Below are positions 17,711 to 27,300 of a DNA stretch of 64,000 nucleotides, in pieces (positions within the stretch are counted from its first letter, which is position 1; every line of letters starts with the position of its first letter). Made by a program: the position numbers and the translations under genes. The notes under the pieces were generated by a model. It saw nothing but the letters and a program-made list of their open reading frames with translations. It ran no database searches and was not told the DNA's origin. The DNA comes from Legionella birminghamensis (GTDB lineage Bacteria > Pseudomonadota > Gammaproteobacteria > Legionellales > Legionellaceae), in contig NZ_UGNW01000001.1 of NCBI RefSeq assembly GCF_900452515.1, positions 992,001-1,056,000 on the forward strand, in the 5' to 3' direction.

Positions 17711-18142
17711 TTAATGATATTGTCTCTTAAATTCCAGCATGTCTTTGCCGATTTTTTCCAACTCGGACTCACTTAATAATTTTCTAACTTTGGGAAATAG
17801 TTTCTCTTCCTCCTCTTCCGCATGATGAATGACATCATCCATTAATTTATTAAATTTCTTTTCCCAGGTTTCTTCGGTTTTTATATTATCGAATTGTTTG
17901 ATTGCCTGTTCGGCATGCTTTTCTTCGGTTAGTAAATGTTTGACGGTATCATCGAGACGATCGTCATCTTTAAAATGGGGATACCAGACTTTATGTTCCA
18001 TCGTTTCATGACGGATTAATTCATCGCATAATTCATCAAACATTCTTTTCCGGGTTTCTGCACGGTGAGATTCATCACTGATATCAAGAAAACGTTGTTT
18101 TACCCGTTCATGTTCCTTGACTAAAAAATCGATTGCATTCAT
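17711..18142 (-). CDS. Hemerythrin-like domain protein
   Basis: A 143-residue four-helix protein with the hemerythrin HHE pattern: KEHERVKQRF, then LIRHETMEHKVWYPHF, then EEKHAEQAI, then VIHHAEEEEEKLFPKVRKLL. These His and Glu residues are the expected di-iron ligands. Such proteins bind O2 or NO, or protect Fe-S clusters and buffer iron. AGGAG lies 8 bases before the ATG. Together with dps upstream it gives this region an iron/oxidative-stress flavour. Confidence 0.87.
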   Translation of the reverse strand: MNAIDFLVKEHERVKQRFLDISDESHRAETRKRMFDELCDELIRHETMEHKVWYPHFKDDDRLDDTVKHLLTEEKHAEQAIKQFDNIKTEETWEKKFNKLMDDVIHHAEEEEEKLFPKVRKLLSESELEKIGKDMLEFKRQYH

Positions 18143-18168
18143 TGATCTTACTCCTGTTCTAGGCTTTA

Positions 18169-18197
18169 AGAGCCTGCAGGGAGCAGCTGCAGGCTCT
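18169..18197 (-). terminator. Hairpin after the small exported protein gene
   Basis: AGAGCCTGCA at 18169-18178 pairs with TGCAGGCTCT at 18188-18197 around a nine-base loop. It begins 8 bases after the minus-strand stop at 18205. The following T run is weak. Confidence 0.6.
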
Positions 18198-18204
18198 ATA
18201 GGGA

Positions 18205-18465
18205 TTAATCGTTATCAGATTCGCATGTAATTTTTGTACAATCGCGGCAGTTTTTAGCTGCGAAAGCAAATGCATCAGCGGCTGATTTTGGTGTATTATC
18301 CATTTGTTTATCTGCATCTTTATCGGCAGCCACATCACTACTGCTGGCATTGGTGGAACAGGTCCAGTTCTTGTCCATTGGCGTGGGTGTCGTATTATCT
18401 GCTATTGAAATTGAAGCGAAAGATAATAATAGACCGCCCATAGTAACTGATAAAATCCTTTTCAT
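18205..18465 (-). CDS. Small exported protein
   Basis: An 86-residue protein with a signal peptide (MKRILSVTMGGLLLSFASISIA, cleavage before DNTTP). The mature part is about 64 residues, acidic, with four Cys (NWTCST, NCRDCTKITCE), two in a CxxC arrangement. This would suit a periplasmic disulfide-bonded or metal-binding peptide. GAGGAG precedes the ATG. Not recognised. Confidence 0.65.
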   Translation of the reverse strand: MKRILSVTMGGLLLSFASISIADNTTPTPMDKNWTCSTNASSSDVAADKDADKQMDNTPKSAADAFAFAAKNCRDCTKITCESDND

Positions 18466-18560
18466 AATAGTCTCCTCGTTATCATTGAGTTTACATCAGG
18501 GATGCTCAGGTAACTTGGATTTTTCCCCGACTTATTAAGTATCGGTCGTATTATCCAAAC

Positions 18561-19451
18561 TTACAAGTCTATTATGCCCAGTTCGTTTACCTTTTGGCAG
18601 TAAAAGCTAAGTAATTGATTGATAAGATACATCTTGTTTTTATGATTTTTGTAAATAGCATAAAGCATTATTTCGGGAGATGTTTCCTGGCTAAGAACCG
18701 GAAATAACAGCTGCTGCTTAAGCTCCTCCATTACGGTGAATGAAGGGGCCCAGATTAATCCTAACCCTGATAAAGCAGCCTGTTTTAAAATACTGGCGTT
18801 ATTACTTTGGAAGTTACCGTGCACATGGATAATTCTATTATTTAAAATCCATTTATTTTGTAAGCCGTAGAGGGTATTGATAAGGCAATTGTGACTGACT
18901 AGATCTTCTGCTGTTTTCGGTTCCCCGTGTTGAGTCAGATAAGTCTTCGATCCATAAACATTACGTTGCACTGAAAACAGCTTTTTACAGGTGAGATTAA
19001 GATAGCGAAGCGGCTCAAAGCTGATGCCTAAATCAAAAGGATATTGAAGAAAGTTTCTGTGGTCTGAACCCGCGATTATCTCGAGTGAGATATCGGGATT
19101 AATTGCCATAAATTCCAGGCTCAAGGATGTAAAAAAAGGAATGGCTGGGGAAACAGTCAGATAAAGACTTAGCTTTCCATTTAACTGTGTTTCCTGAGTT
19201 GAAGCGATTGATTTAATGTCATTGATTCCTTCAAATAAATGATCGGCTTTTTCATACAAAGTTTTTCCAGAATCAGTCAGGATTAATTGCTTGGTCGAGC
19301 GGATAAATAAACTGGTGTTCAACTCCTCTTCAAGCCAATTGATTTGCTTGCTGATTTTAGAAGCTGAGACATTCAATACCCTCGATGCGGCCGAGAAGCT
19401 GTTATTTTCAACGACAGAAACAAAGCTTTTCAGGCATTCGATAAGATTCAT
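18561..19451 (-). CDS. LysR-family transcriptional regulator
   Basis: A 296-residue LysR-type regulator of normal length. The winged helix-turn-helix is at residues 1-60 (LIECLKSFVSVVENNSFSAA, then SRVLNVSASKISKQINWLEEEL, then LFIRSTKQLILTDSGKTLYE). The effector-binding domain follows from ~90 (KLSLYLTVSPAIPFFTSLSLEFM onward). It is of the single-domain-swap type that controls adjacent genes, but no obvious target is divergent: upstream lie only the GC-rich repeats. The target and inducer are unknown. Confidence 0.88.
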   Translation of the reverse strand: MNLIECLKSFVSVVENNSFSAASRVLNVSASKISKQINWLEEELNTSLFIRSTKQLILTDSGKTLYEKADHLFEGINDIKSIASTQETQLNGKLSLYLTVSPAIPFFTSLSLEFMAINPDISLEIIAGSDHRNFLQYPFDLGISFEPLRYLNLTCKKLFSVQRNVYGSKTYLTQHGEPKTAEDLVSHNCLINTLYGLQNKWILNNRIIHVHGNFQSNNASILKQAALSGLGLIWAPSFTVMEELKQQLLFPVLSQETSPEIMLYAIYKNHKNKMYLINQLLSFYCQKVNELGIIDL

Positions 19452-19613
19452 TTTTGCTTGGATTTAGTGAAATTGTTTAAAAATAGTGTAGCGTGGTTGC
19501 TGCAAATGGGGAAGGTAAAATTTAGGGGAATAAGGATTGGGTGCGTATCCCGGCTGCACAACCCCGAATTTACACCGTGTAGCCCCCGGGATTACCGCGG
19601 TTTAGCCCACCCC

Positions 19614-19643
19614 CGAATTCCCGCGGCTCAGACCGCGGGACCC
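19614..19643 (-). repeat. 30-bp palindromic element, copy 2 (inverted)
   Basis: Read on the minus strand: GGGTCCCGCGGTC, centre TGA, GCCGCGGGAATTCG. Two base changes from the consensus, both compensated so that the stem is kept. It forms an inverted pair with the copy at 19697, and the symmetry extends three bases further (GTT and AAC). Confidence 0.85.
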
Positions 19644-19696
19644 AACAGGACTTGCAGCGAAGCATAACTTCTGAGTGAGGGCATGATTCAGTTGTT

Positions 19697-19726
19697 GGGC
19701 CCCGCGGTCTGAGCCGCGGGGATTCG
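19697..19726 (+). repeat. 30-bp palindromic element, copy 3
   Basis: GGGCCCCGCGGTC, centre TGA, GCCGCGGGGATTCG, the same centre as its inverted partner at 19614-19643, 53 bases away. The two could form one long cruciform or hairpin. It lies upstream of a tandem array of right-half copies. Confidence 0.88.
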
Positions 19727-19771
19727 TTGTTGCTTGCGCCGCGGGGATTCGTTGTTGCTTGCGCCGCGGGA
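19713..19771 (+). repeat. 25-bp tandem repeat of the element's right half
   Basis: The unit begins GCCGCGGGGATTCG and continues GTTGTTGCTTGC. Full copies at 19713-19737 and 19738-19762, then a decayed third (GCCGCGGGA) at 19763. The first unit overlaps the right arm of the element at 19697. The whole gap 19452-19808 holds only these repeats and a degenerate copy near 19564-19609. Confidence 0.8.
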
Positions 19772-19808
19772 CGTGCTGTTGCACCGCAGAGATTCGACAG
19801 CTGAATCT

Positions 19809-22253
19809 CTACTGTCCTCTGCGTATCATTTGACTCATGCTGCTCCTGATCTCATCCATGCGGCTGTGCGCAACATCCTCATCCCCCTTTCTTAGTTGTG
19901 AAAAGCGCACAGTCACGTCATTTAAGCGGCTGGGACTGAAGAATACGCCCTGGTATACCTTACCGGAGTAATGTTTCGGCAGGTTTAAATTAAACTCCAG
20001 ACGTAACTCCCGCAATGCTTTTACAACTGTTAATTTGGCCGCCAGTATTAGCATGTCCTGAATTTCTTCTGAAAACTCCTCGCAATACCAGTCTTTTCTT
20101 GCGGGGATGTGAATATCAATGAATGACTCAGGATGCGCATCATGTAAAATGGCGGGCAGCCAGTTTTTTTGGACAAATTGTTCTTTCGACATGATCTTTT
20201 GCTGGCAAAAGTTTCTCTGCAGAACACCCGGGCCAGTGCCATCATTGGTTTTTCGCTCAATAATCGTTAACTGGCCGTCCCTTGATACCAGGCCATCAAA
20301 CTCCTGCCTGTATAGTCTGCAAGGAGAAGAGACTTCGAAGGTCTTATAAAGGCTTACAGCGAGCTCCATTGCATAGTCATTTACCGCTTGCTCAAAGGGA
20401 TCTGCTTCTTTCTCAATCTCTTTGCCTTTCTCATTGTCTTCTACTTCTTCCAGGGGAATATTGTCCAGGATTTCCTTGATCAGGGTTTCCAATGTCTCCT
20501 TTTCGTTCTCATCTTCAAATATGAATTCAACTTCCCGGGATTCTTCCTGTTTTGGCGGTTCATATTGCAAAGGACGCAATGTTTTGAAATTATCCAAATT
20601 ATTTAACCACTGCTGAAGCGTTTGCAGATTCCCAATTGGTTCCAGCTCCTCATGTAATGCCAGATAATGATCCTGGTAAGCGCGATAGGCTTCTGATTGC
20701 ATCTTTTCTTCCAGCGATTGTTCTTTCAGATTTACCAGAAAGCCAAGCGATTTTATATACAATATCAAGCTAATCACCGCGTCGTCTTTTAAGTCCATGC
20801 AAATCTGTAAATTATTTTGAATATTTGCTGCCCCCTCTGCTCTAATCTCTTTCTTCAAACGGTCATACGCAGGCCTCAATTGCTGTCTGACAAATGCAAA
20901 TGACGCCTTGCCCTCAATGTGTGGTTGTAAAACCTGTAAAAATATATCCACATAATACTTAAACTCCTCTCCCTCTTTTGGAAGCGGTGATGGGGAAAAC
21001 TTGCCCTCTGTGGATAGATATGTTTTGTATTCGCCTAAAACATAATCATAAGCGGCATCAAGTGCCTCCAGTTGCGGATGTTCAATCTGTTGCTCCTCGC
21101 CCTTTTCATTTCTAAGTGCAGCCTGATCTTGCTGCAGTTGATTCAATGCTGCCAAAAAATTAGAAAGGACTTTGGGGATTTGAGGCCGGCTGAAGTAGGG
21201 CGCAGAGGTTTTGTGAACAAAGCGTAATGCGGTCATTATATCCTGAATCTTTGAACCCATTTCCAGCAGAAGCGCTTTATTCGTATTGTAATCAGTGGAA
21301 AATTGCTCACCAAAAGGCCTGCCTTTAATAGCGGCCAGCTGCTGATTGACGACCACCGACAGCGATTGCAATAAATGATGCTCTTCTGCAATATTTTCAC
21401 TGACGAGCAATTGGGTATAGAGCTTTTTAAATGCATCACGCAGGGATGTATCTTCACTGTTAACACTGATGTTCAGCTCAAACTGCAGTTCCAGCTCTTT
21501 TTCACCGCCGTCAATCAGCAAATCATTCCAGTCATAACCTTCTTTATCAGAGTCTTTGGGTGTTGGTTCTTTAACAATCACTTTATAGCCAGCGCTCAGG
21601 AATAAATCCCGTGCTTTCTGGAAAGCAATATCCGCATCGCTATCCGCTCCGTCATGATCTTTTAACAATACAATGGTAGCATGAGGCCTGAAATGCGTTT
21701 TGATGTAGCCAATGACCGCAGGCAGTTCGGTAACCCCCATGGAAGCTAAAATGCTGAAGTTTTCACGGATTGCCTGGATGGTTGCAATGCTTGCAGCAGT
21801 CTCTACTCCTTCAGCAATAAAGACGCAGTCTGAATTGCTGCCCTGGTTGATAAGCGCTGCCTTTCCTGGGCGAAGCGGGTGGCTTGCACCAATATATTTT
21901 TTACAGTAGAAATCTTTAGCCTTAACGTGAACCGCCTGTGCTTTGTTCCCTTCGGAATCAATTTGAATAATTTGCAGTCCTACTAATTCATCGTCCAGGT
22001 TGTACACTGGTGCAACAACATAGTCGTCATGCTTATTATTATCGAGACTCGCTATACCGATAGGACCTCTCAGGTATCTGAATTCAAGTTGCCTTGCTAT
22101 TTCTGCGGGTATTTTTCGGGTAGCGGTCAGGTACAGTTCAGCGGCTGTGCCTTCAATAGGCTGACACATCTCCCATAGCTTCTGCGCCAATCTGATTTTT
22201 TCATTATCAGTTAGCTTCTCTTTAAGCCCGATCACTTCATTACTTAATTTCAT
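19809..22253 (-). CDS. TOPRIM-domain (primase-like) protein
   Basis: An 814-residue protein. Residues ~20-110 resemble the domain that precedes TOPRIM in plasmid/phage primases (RLAQKLWEMCQPIEGTAAELYL). The TOPRIM core follows: VFIAEGVETAASIATIQ near 141 (catalytic Glu) and LLKDHDGADSDADIAFQ near 199 (the DxD metal site), then GYDWNDLL near 240, as in conjugative-element primases. The remaining ~550 residues are helical and acidic around 590-640 (EENEKETLETLIKEIL), with no helicase motifs seen. No mobile-element genes flank it, so a former plasmid or ICE origin is only suggested. GGAG lies before the ATG at 22253. Confidence 0.65.
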   Translation of the reverse strand: MKLSNEVIGLKEKLTDNEKIRLAQKLWEMCQPIEGTAAELYLTATRKIPAEIARQLEFRYLRGPIGIASLDNNKHDDYVVAPVYNLDDELVGLQIIQIDSEGNKAQAVHVKAKDFYCKKYIGASHPLRPGKAALINQGSNSDCVFIAEGVETAASIATIQAIRENFSILASMGVTELPAVIGYIKTHFRPHATIVLLKDHDGADSDADIAFQKARDLFLSAGYKVIVKEPTPKDSDKEGYDWNDLLIDGGEKELELQFELNISVNSEDTSLRDAFKKLYTQLLVSENIAEEHHLLQSLSVVVNQQLAAIKGRPFGEQFSTDYNTNKALLLEMGSKIQDIMTALRFVHKTSAPYFSRPQIPKVLSNFLAALNQLQQDQAALRNEKGEEQQIEHPQLEALDAAYDYVLGEYKTYLSTEGKFSPSPLPKEGEEFKYYVDIFLQVLQPHIEGKASFAFVRQQLRPAYDRLKKEIRAEGAANIQNNLQICMDLKDDAVISLILYIKSLGFLVNLKEQSLEEKMQSEAYRAYQDHYLALHEELEPIGNLQTLQQWLNNLDNFKTLRPLQYEPPKQEESREVEFIFEDENEKETLETLIKEILDNIPLEEVEDNEKGKEIEKEADPFEQAVNDYAMELAVSLYKTFEVSSPCRLYRQEFDGLVSRDGQLTIIERKTNDGTGPGVLQRNFCQQKIMSKEQFVQKNWLPAILHDAHPESFIDIHIPARKDWYCEEFSEEIQDMLILAAKLTVVKALRELRLEFNLNLPKHYSGKVYQGVFFSPSRLNDVTVRFSQLRKGDEDVAHSRMDEIRSSMSQMIRRGQ

Positions 22254-22357
22254 AGCGACTCCAGAAAGGATAAATTATGAAACAATTGTAATAATGTTGA
22301 TCAGATTTGTGAATATATTTTTTTGGAAATAAGTTTTTTCCAAATTGTTAAAAAGTA

Positions 22358-22386
22358 AACCTTGATAAGCTGGGCATATCAAGGTT
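22358..22386 (-). terminator. Terminator of parE (minus strand)
   Basis: A 10-bp stem, AACCTTGATA at 22358-22367 with TATCAAGGTT at 22377-22386, around a nine-base loop, beginning 14 bases after the parE stop. Read on the minus strand it is followed by TACTTTTTAAC. Confidence 0.75.
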
Positions 22387-22400
22387 ATGAGCGTCAAGGA

Positions 22401-24284
22401 TCAGATTTCTGCGAGATTCCCTTTGGTTTCCAGCCAGGTTTTACGATCTGCGGCGCGTTTTTTCGCCAGCATCATATCCATGAGCGCCATGGTTTCCTGT
22501 TCATTATCAAGGGTTAACTGTACCAGCCGCCGGGTATTGGGATCCATTGTTGTTTCACGAAGTTGTATTGGATTCATTTCACCCAGACCTTTAAATCGCT
22601 GCACATTCACTTTCCCCTTGTTTGTCTTGAGCAGCTGTTCAACGATTTTCACTTTTTCTGCGTCATCCAGTGCATATTGCACCGTTTTGCCCATATCGAT
22701 GCGATACAAAGGGGGCATGGCGACAAATACGTGGCCTGCGGCTACCAGCGGTTGAAAATGGCGCAGGAATAAGGCGCAAAGCAAGGTGGCAATGTGTGCA
22801 CCATCGGAGTCCGCATCCGCCAATATGCAGAGTTTGCCGTAGCGAAGACCGGAAAGATCATTGGAGCCTGGGTCCACCCCTATTGCAACTGAAATATCGT
22901 GAATTTCCTGGGAGGCCAGAACCTGGGTAGATTCCACTTCCCAGGCATTTAAAATCTTGCCCCGTAAAGGCAGAATCGCTTGAAAATCCTTATTCCGGGC
23001 CTGTTTTGCCGAGCCGCCTGCGGAATCGCCTTCTACCAGAAAAAGTTCAGCCATGGATAAATCCTGCTGCAGGCAGTCTGCCAGTTTACCAGGAAGTGCC
23101 GGGCCCTGATGGATACGCTTGCGCGCAACCTGTTTGGCCTGACGCAGGCGTTTCTGCGCACGTTCAATGGCTAGTGCTGCAATAATTTCGCCCTGGCTGC
23201 GATGATGATTCAGCCACAATGCAAAAGCATCTTTAACCACATTACTGACAAATGCAGTGGTTTGACGAGAGCTTAATCGTTCCTTGGTTTGCCCTGCAAA
23301 CTGGGGTTCTTTCATTTTCACTGACAATACATACTGGCAGGGCTCCCAGAGATCATCGGCAGTCAGCTTAACTCCGCGGGGCAAGAGATTCCGTAACTCG
23401 CAGAATGCTGAAAGAGCATCAAACAAGCCGGCGCGCAAACCATTCACATGCGTTCCGCCCTGGGGGGTGGGGATCAGGTTGACATAGCTTTCACTTAAGC
23501 CATTGGCCTGCGAGCCTGAAGACCAGGCTAACGCCCAGTCAACTGTCCCTTCTTCACTGCTATACTCGCCGCTGAATGGTTCTTCGGGTAGAAAATCCTC
23601 AGGCAATGATTGACGAAGATAATCGGAAAGCCCTTGTTCGTAACACCAGTGCGTTTCCTCGCGGTTGACTTTGTTAATGAACGTCATGGATAAACCGGGG
23701 CAAAGCACTGCTTTAGCCCGTAGTACATGCATAAGCGGTTTGATTGAGAAGCGGATGGAGTCAAAATACTTTTCATTAGGCCAGAAGCGGATACAGGTTC
23801 CGGTATCCCGTTTGCGCGTGACGCCAACTTCGTTTAATTCCTGTATCTTATCGCCATTGGCAAAGGCCATTTGATAAATAATCCCATTCCGTTTTATCCG
23901 TACATCAACGCGCTCCGACAGGGCATTGACGACTGAAACCCCCACGCCATGCAAGCCGCCGGAAAAGCTGTAATTCTTATCTGAAAATTTACCCCCTGCA
24001 TGCAAACGGGTCATAATCACTTCAACGCCGCTTAAGCCAAGCTGTGGATGTAAATCGACTGGCATTCCCCGGCCATCGTCCTCGACTTCGACAGATCCGT
24101 CTTCATGCAGGGTCACCCTGATCTTGCCCGCATGGCCGGCAATGACTTCATCGACGCTATTATCAATGACTTCCTGAGCCAAATGATTGGGTCTGGTGGT
24201 ATCGGTATACATGCCAGGGCGGCGCTGCACCGGCTCCAGGCCGCTGAGCACCTCAATGGCATCGGCTGTATAGTTATCAGACAT
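22401..24284 (-). CDS. parE: DNA topoisomerase IV subunit B (ParE)
   Basis: A 627-residue type IIA topoisomerase ATPase subunit that unlinks daughter chromosomes with ParC. The GHKL ATPase is clear: VIDNSVDEVIAGH (Asn for Mg-ATP), VEDDGRGMPVD and FSGGLHGVGVSVVNALS. The TOPRIM part has LVEGDSAGGSAKQARN, LRGKILNAWEVES and CILADADSDGAHIATLL. The end RRLVQLTLDNEQETMALMDMML is ParE-like, and the absence of the GyrB insertion and the length favour ParE over GyrB. Quinolone resistance changes in ParE map around the TOPRIM site; the wild-type-like GDSAGG is present. The parC partner is not in the window. Confidence 0.95.
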   Translation of the reverse strand: MSDNYTADAIEVLSGLEPVQRRPGMYTDTTRPNHLAQEVIDNSVDEVIAGHAGKIRVTLHEDGSVEVEDDGRGMPVDLHPQLGLSGVEVIMTRLHAGGKFSDKNYSFSGGLHGVGVSVVNALSERVDVRIKRNGIIYQMAFANGDKIQELNEVGVTRKRDTGTCIRFWPNEKYFDSIRFSIKPLMHVLRAKAVLCPGLSMTFINKVNREETHWCYEQGLSDYLRQSLPEDFLPEEPFSGEYSSEEGTVDWALAWSSGSQANGLSESYVNLIPTPQGGTHVNGLRAGLFDALSAFCELRNLLPRGVKLTADDLWEPCQYVLSVKMKEPQFAGQTKERLSSRQTTAFVSNVVKDAFALWLNHHRSQGEIIAALAIERAQKRLRQAKQVARKRIHQGPALPGKLADCLQQDLSMAELFLVEGDSAGGSAKQARNKDFQAILPLRGKILNAWEVESTQVLASQEIHDISVAIGVDPGSNDLSGLRYGKLCILADADSDGAHIATLLCALFLRHFQPLVAAGHVFVAMPPLYRIDMGKTVQYALDDAEKVKIVEQLLKTNKGKVNVQRFKGLGEMNPIQLRETTMDPNTRRLVQLTLDNEQETMALMDMMLAKKRAADRKTWLETKGNLAEI

Positions 24285-24385
24285 TGCTTATCGCTTCACT
24301 ATTCAAAAGAATGTATTCTATCACAAAGCCCCTACAGTTTGGATATCGCGAACAAGTCGCGATACGTCCCAGCAGACAGTTTCCC

Positions 24386-27300
24386 TCAGGGTGATTTAAT
24401 TCCGTTGGAATTTTCCTCCTGTCGGAGCGATGCAAGCTCCTCATCATCAATTTGGCCATTGGCTGCCATGTGATCTATCGCCTGATGCAAGGTATTGGCT
24501 AAACGGCTGGATGTTAAGACTTTACCAAAAAATTTAAAGGTATGCTGGTTATGGTGCTGAATGGTTTCTTTCTCAGCCTGATTCAATGCCTGTGCTATAC
24601 GATAGGCATAGGATTCATCGCTGGGAGTAGCAATGATCTCTTTGATCTGATCATGTAACTTCTGAATAGTATCCAAACGCTCCTGGCTTTGTTTAAAGAA
24701 AAAACCACTGTGCTTTGCTTCGTTGTAAGTACGTAATTCGGTATTCAGAAAATCATCAAGAATTTTCAAAGAGGCATCACTGACACTTGCTTTATCTGCA
24801 GCTGTGAGATCTGCCGTGAATAGATTATTAACCTCATGTTTTAACTGTGTATTATGGCCTGAAAAGCGGGTCATTGCGCTTTTTAATTCCCGCATACTCT
24901 TTAGATTGAGAATGTTGTGCGGAAATGCCTCAACAGCAGGATACGGCCAGCTTAGCAATTCCTTCCTTAATTGCAGATAGGGTTTTTCCCATTCCCCTTT
25001 AACTCCGGGCTTATCAAGTTCTGTATCCACAATCTCAATATCAGTTATCCGTGTCATCAATTCTGCCTGAAATTGCTGAAGGCCATTTTCTTTTCGGGTC
25101 ACATAATCCAGGCAGGTAGCGGCATCCTTACCCTTGAAGGCAGATGCCAGACTTGAAACCATTTCTGAATAAATTCCCCTTTGTTTTTCGGTTAAATGCG
25201 CAGGTTCAGTCAGCTTAAAATCCTGGGCAATTTGCTGAGCCTGTGCGAACAGCTTCTCTATTGCCGCAAGACTGTCAGGGGAGCTGTCATTTACCAAACG
25301 CAATGCAGTTTGCTTGAGTGAGTCCAGAATAGCTTTATTGCATTCGCTGGGGGCTAACTGATGAATGGCAAGGCATTTCTCCAGTTTGGAAAGCTTGTTT
25401 AAAAATTCCTCACTATTAAGGGCGGCTTGTAGTTTGTTTATTTCAACTGCGTTTTTTAAATTGAGGTAAGAGGGTGTATTTATAGGTAATGGCTCGGCGC
25501 TTTCCTTTTCCAACTGCGAAACCAGGGTTCTCATTTTCTGAAAGTTTTCATCCGCAGTGAGCATCTTTTCCAGAGTATCTGCTATTGACTTGTCTTCTTC
25601 TGTTGTGGTTTGAGCAATAGCGCCTTTAATAACATCTAATATGCTTTGCAGCCCTGTTTGCCGCTCTTCTTCTGTGGCATGGGATAAGCGCTCTGCAAAT
25701 GCGCTGTAATAGCTATCCAGGGAAAGATAAAAATCGTTTTCAAACAGCAGTGCAAAATTTTTATTCGCTTTTGGTACTTCTGTAGTGATTCTGGTAGATG
25801 AATGTACCTGTTTTAACCTATTGAGCATTGCATCGTATAGGGGTGCATTCTGAATAGTGTTTTTAAATTGTTCTGATAATACCCTCTCTGAGATCCGGTT
25901 AAATTCGGGGAGGCTGGTAAACATTTTATATGCTTCCAGGTGCCCACACAATTTTCTGCCTTCATCAGGATTAGCGTAAAGTTCTTCAAGCTTTTGGATT
26001 ATTCGTTCGGTAAGCGCTTTATTTCGGGGACTCAGCTTAATACTCAAGGCAGCAAGGCGTTCAATGGTGTTATCGATTGTTTCAATGTCTTCAAGCGTTT
26101 TATAAGCTCTGTTTCTCAAAGAAGTGAGGGTAGCCACTGTTTTGCCAGTTAACAACATTATTTTTAAATTATTCAGCGCGATCTGACGGCTTTCTGAGCC
26201 GTTTTGGCTAAGCAAGCTGTCAATTGATGAGACCAGGTTATTGCATTGGATCAATTCCTCTTTCAGCGCTTGCAGTTCTTCAATTTTTTTAGAATCCAGC
26301 AGACCTTTACCGGGCACTGTGAATTTATCTTTATTCTCCTGATAAAGCGCAAAGCGGGTAAGATCCCCTTCCAATCGCTCCAGTTCCTGCCGAATGGATT
26401 CCAGTGAATGAATCAATTGTTCTTGCTGCGGCAGGTTTTTATAAATATATCCCGCATTCCTTTCCTGAGGAACTGTAGAGGTTAACGCTTTCTCCACAAA
26501 AATTAATTTTTCACCTGTTAATCCCTCAGAATTGATATTTTCCACTAATTGTGGAAAGTGCTCCAACAGTGCCACTCCCATTGCAACCCAATTTTGCGAA
26601 TACTCTGTCTCGAGTAGCCACTGCTTTACAAAGGTTTCATCCGGAGCCATGCCTAATTGCTTGAGTGATAGCAGGGTATTATCGTTCACGCGTCCCTTTC
26701 TGAGAGCCTCGGATAGACCCTCTGGACTAATTTTGGATAAAATAAGTGATTGATCCTCCTTCAGGCGGTCATAATCAGTAAAATCAATTGCTGATAATAC
26801 CCGCCATATATCCTCATAAAACAAATTAAATAATTTTTCCCCTTGTTGCCCTAAAAAGGACAGAGTGTTTAACGCACCTTCTATGTGACGGGGAGACTTT
26901 TTGAAAAGGACGTCCAGTATTTCTGGCTTCTCATTTAAATACTGTTCTATCAACCCGAACGAGTTGCTTTCTTGCTTTAATACCATGCTTATAATTTTAT
27001 GAGCAATCTGTTCTAAGGACGTTTCATATAATAATGTGCCTTGTGCCGGCAGAAGGTTGACCAAAGTGATCAATCCTATAGCGTCTTCGGAGAGAGCCAG
27101 TTCTTCCACATAATCGTCTGAAAATAATTTTTTTATTGCCGGATTCGATGTGCTGGCCTGTAAAACTGCTCCGTAGTTCTGCCTGAGTTCCGGGAATTGA
27201 GCAAGAAAATCCTTGGCCAGGGCAACAGGATTAATGACCATCGTATCTGGCAGGGTAATAGATTTGGTTTGATAATTGATCTCGAAGCCTGCGCTTAGAG

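Noticed and set aside
19713-19771. A CRISPR array
   Set aside because: Only two and a half units of 25 bp, no distinct spacers and no cas genes; the units are half-copies of the palindromic element.
19458-19784. Short open frames within the repeat cluster
   Set aside because: They read through GC-rich palindromes (arg/pro/gly-rich) with no ribosome site.
22401-24284. GyrB instead of ParE
   Set aside because: Length 627, the ParE-like N-terminus and the missing GyrB insertion favour ParE.
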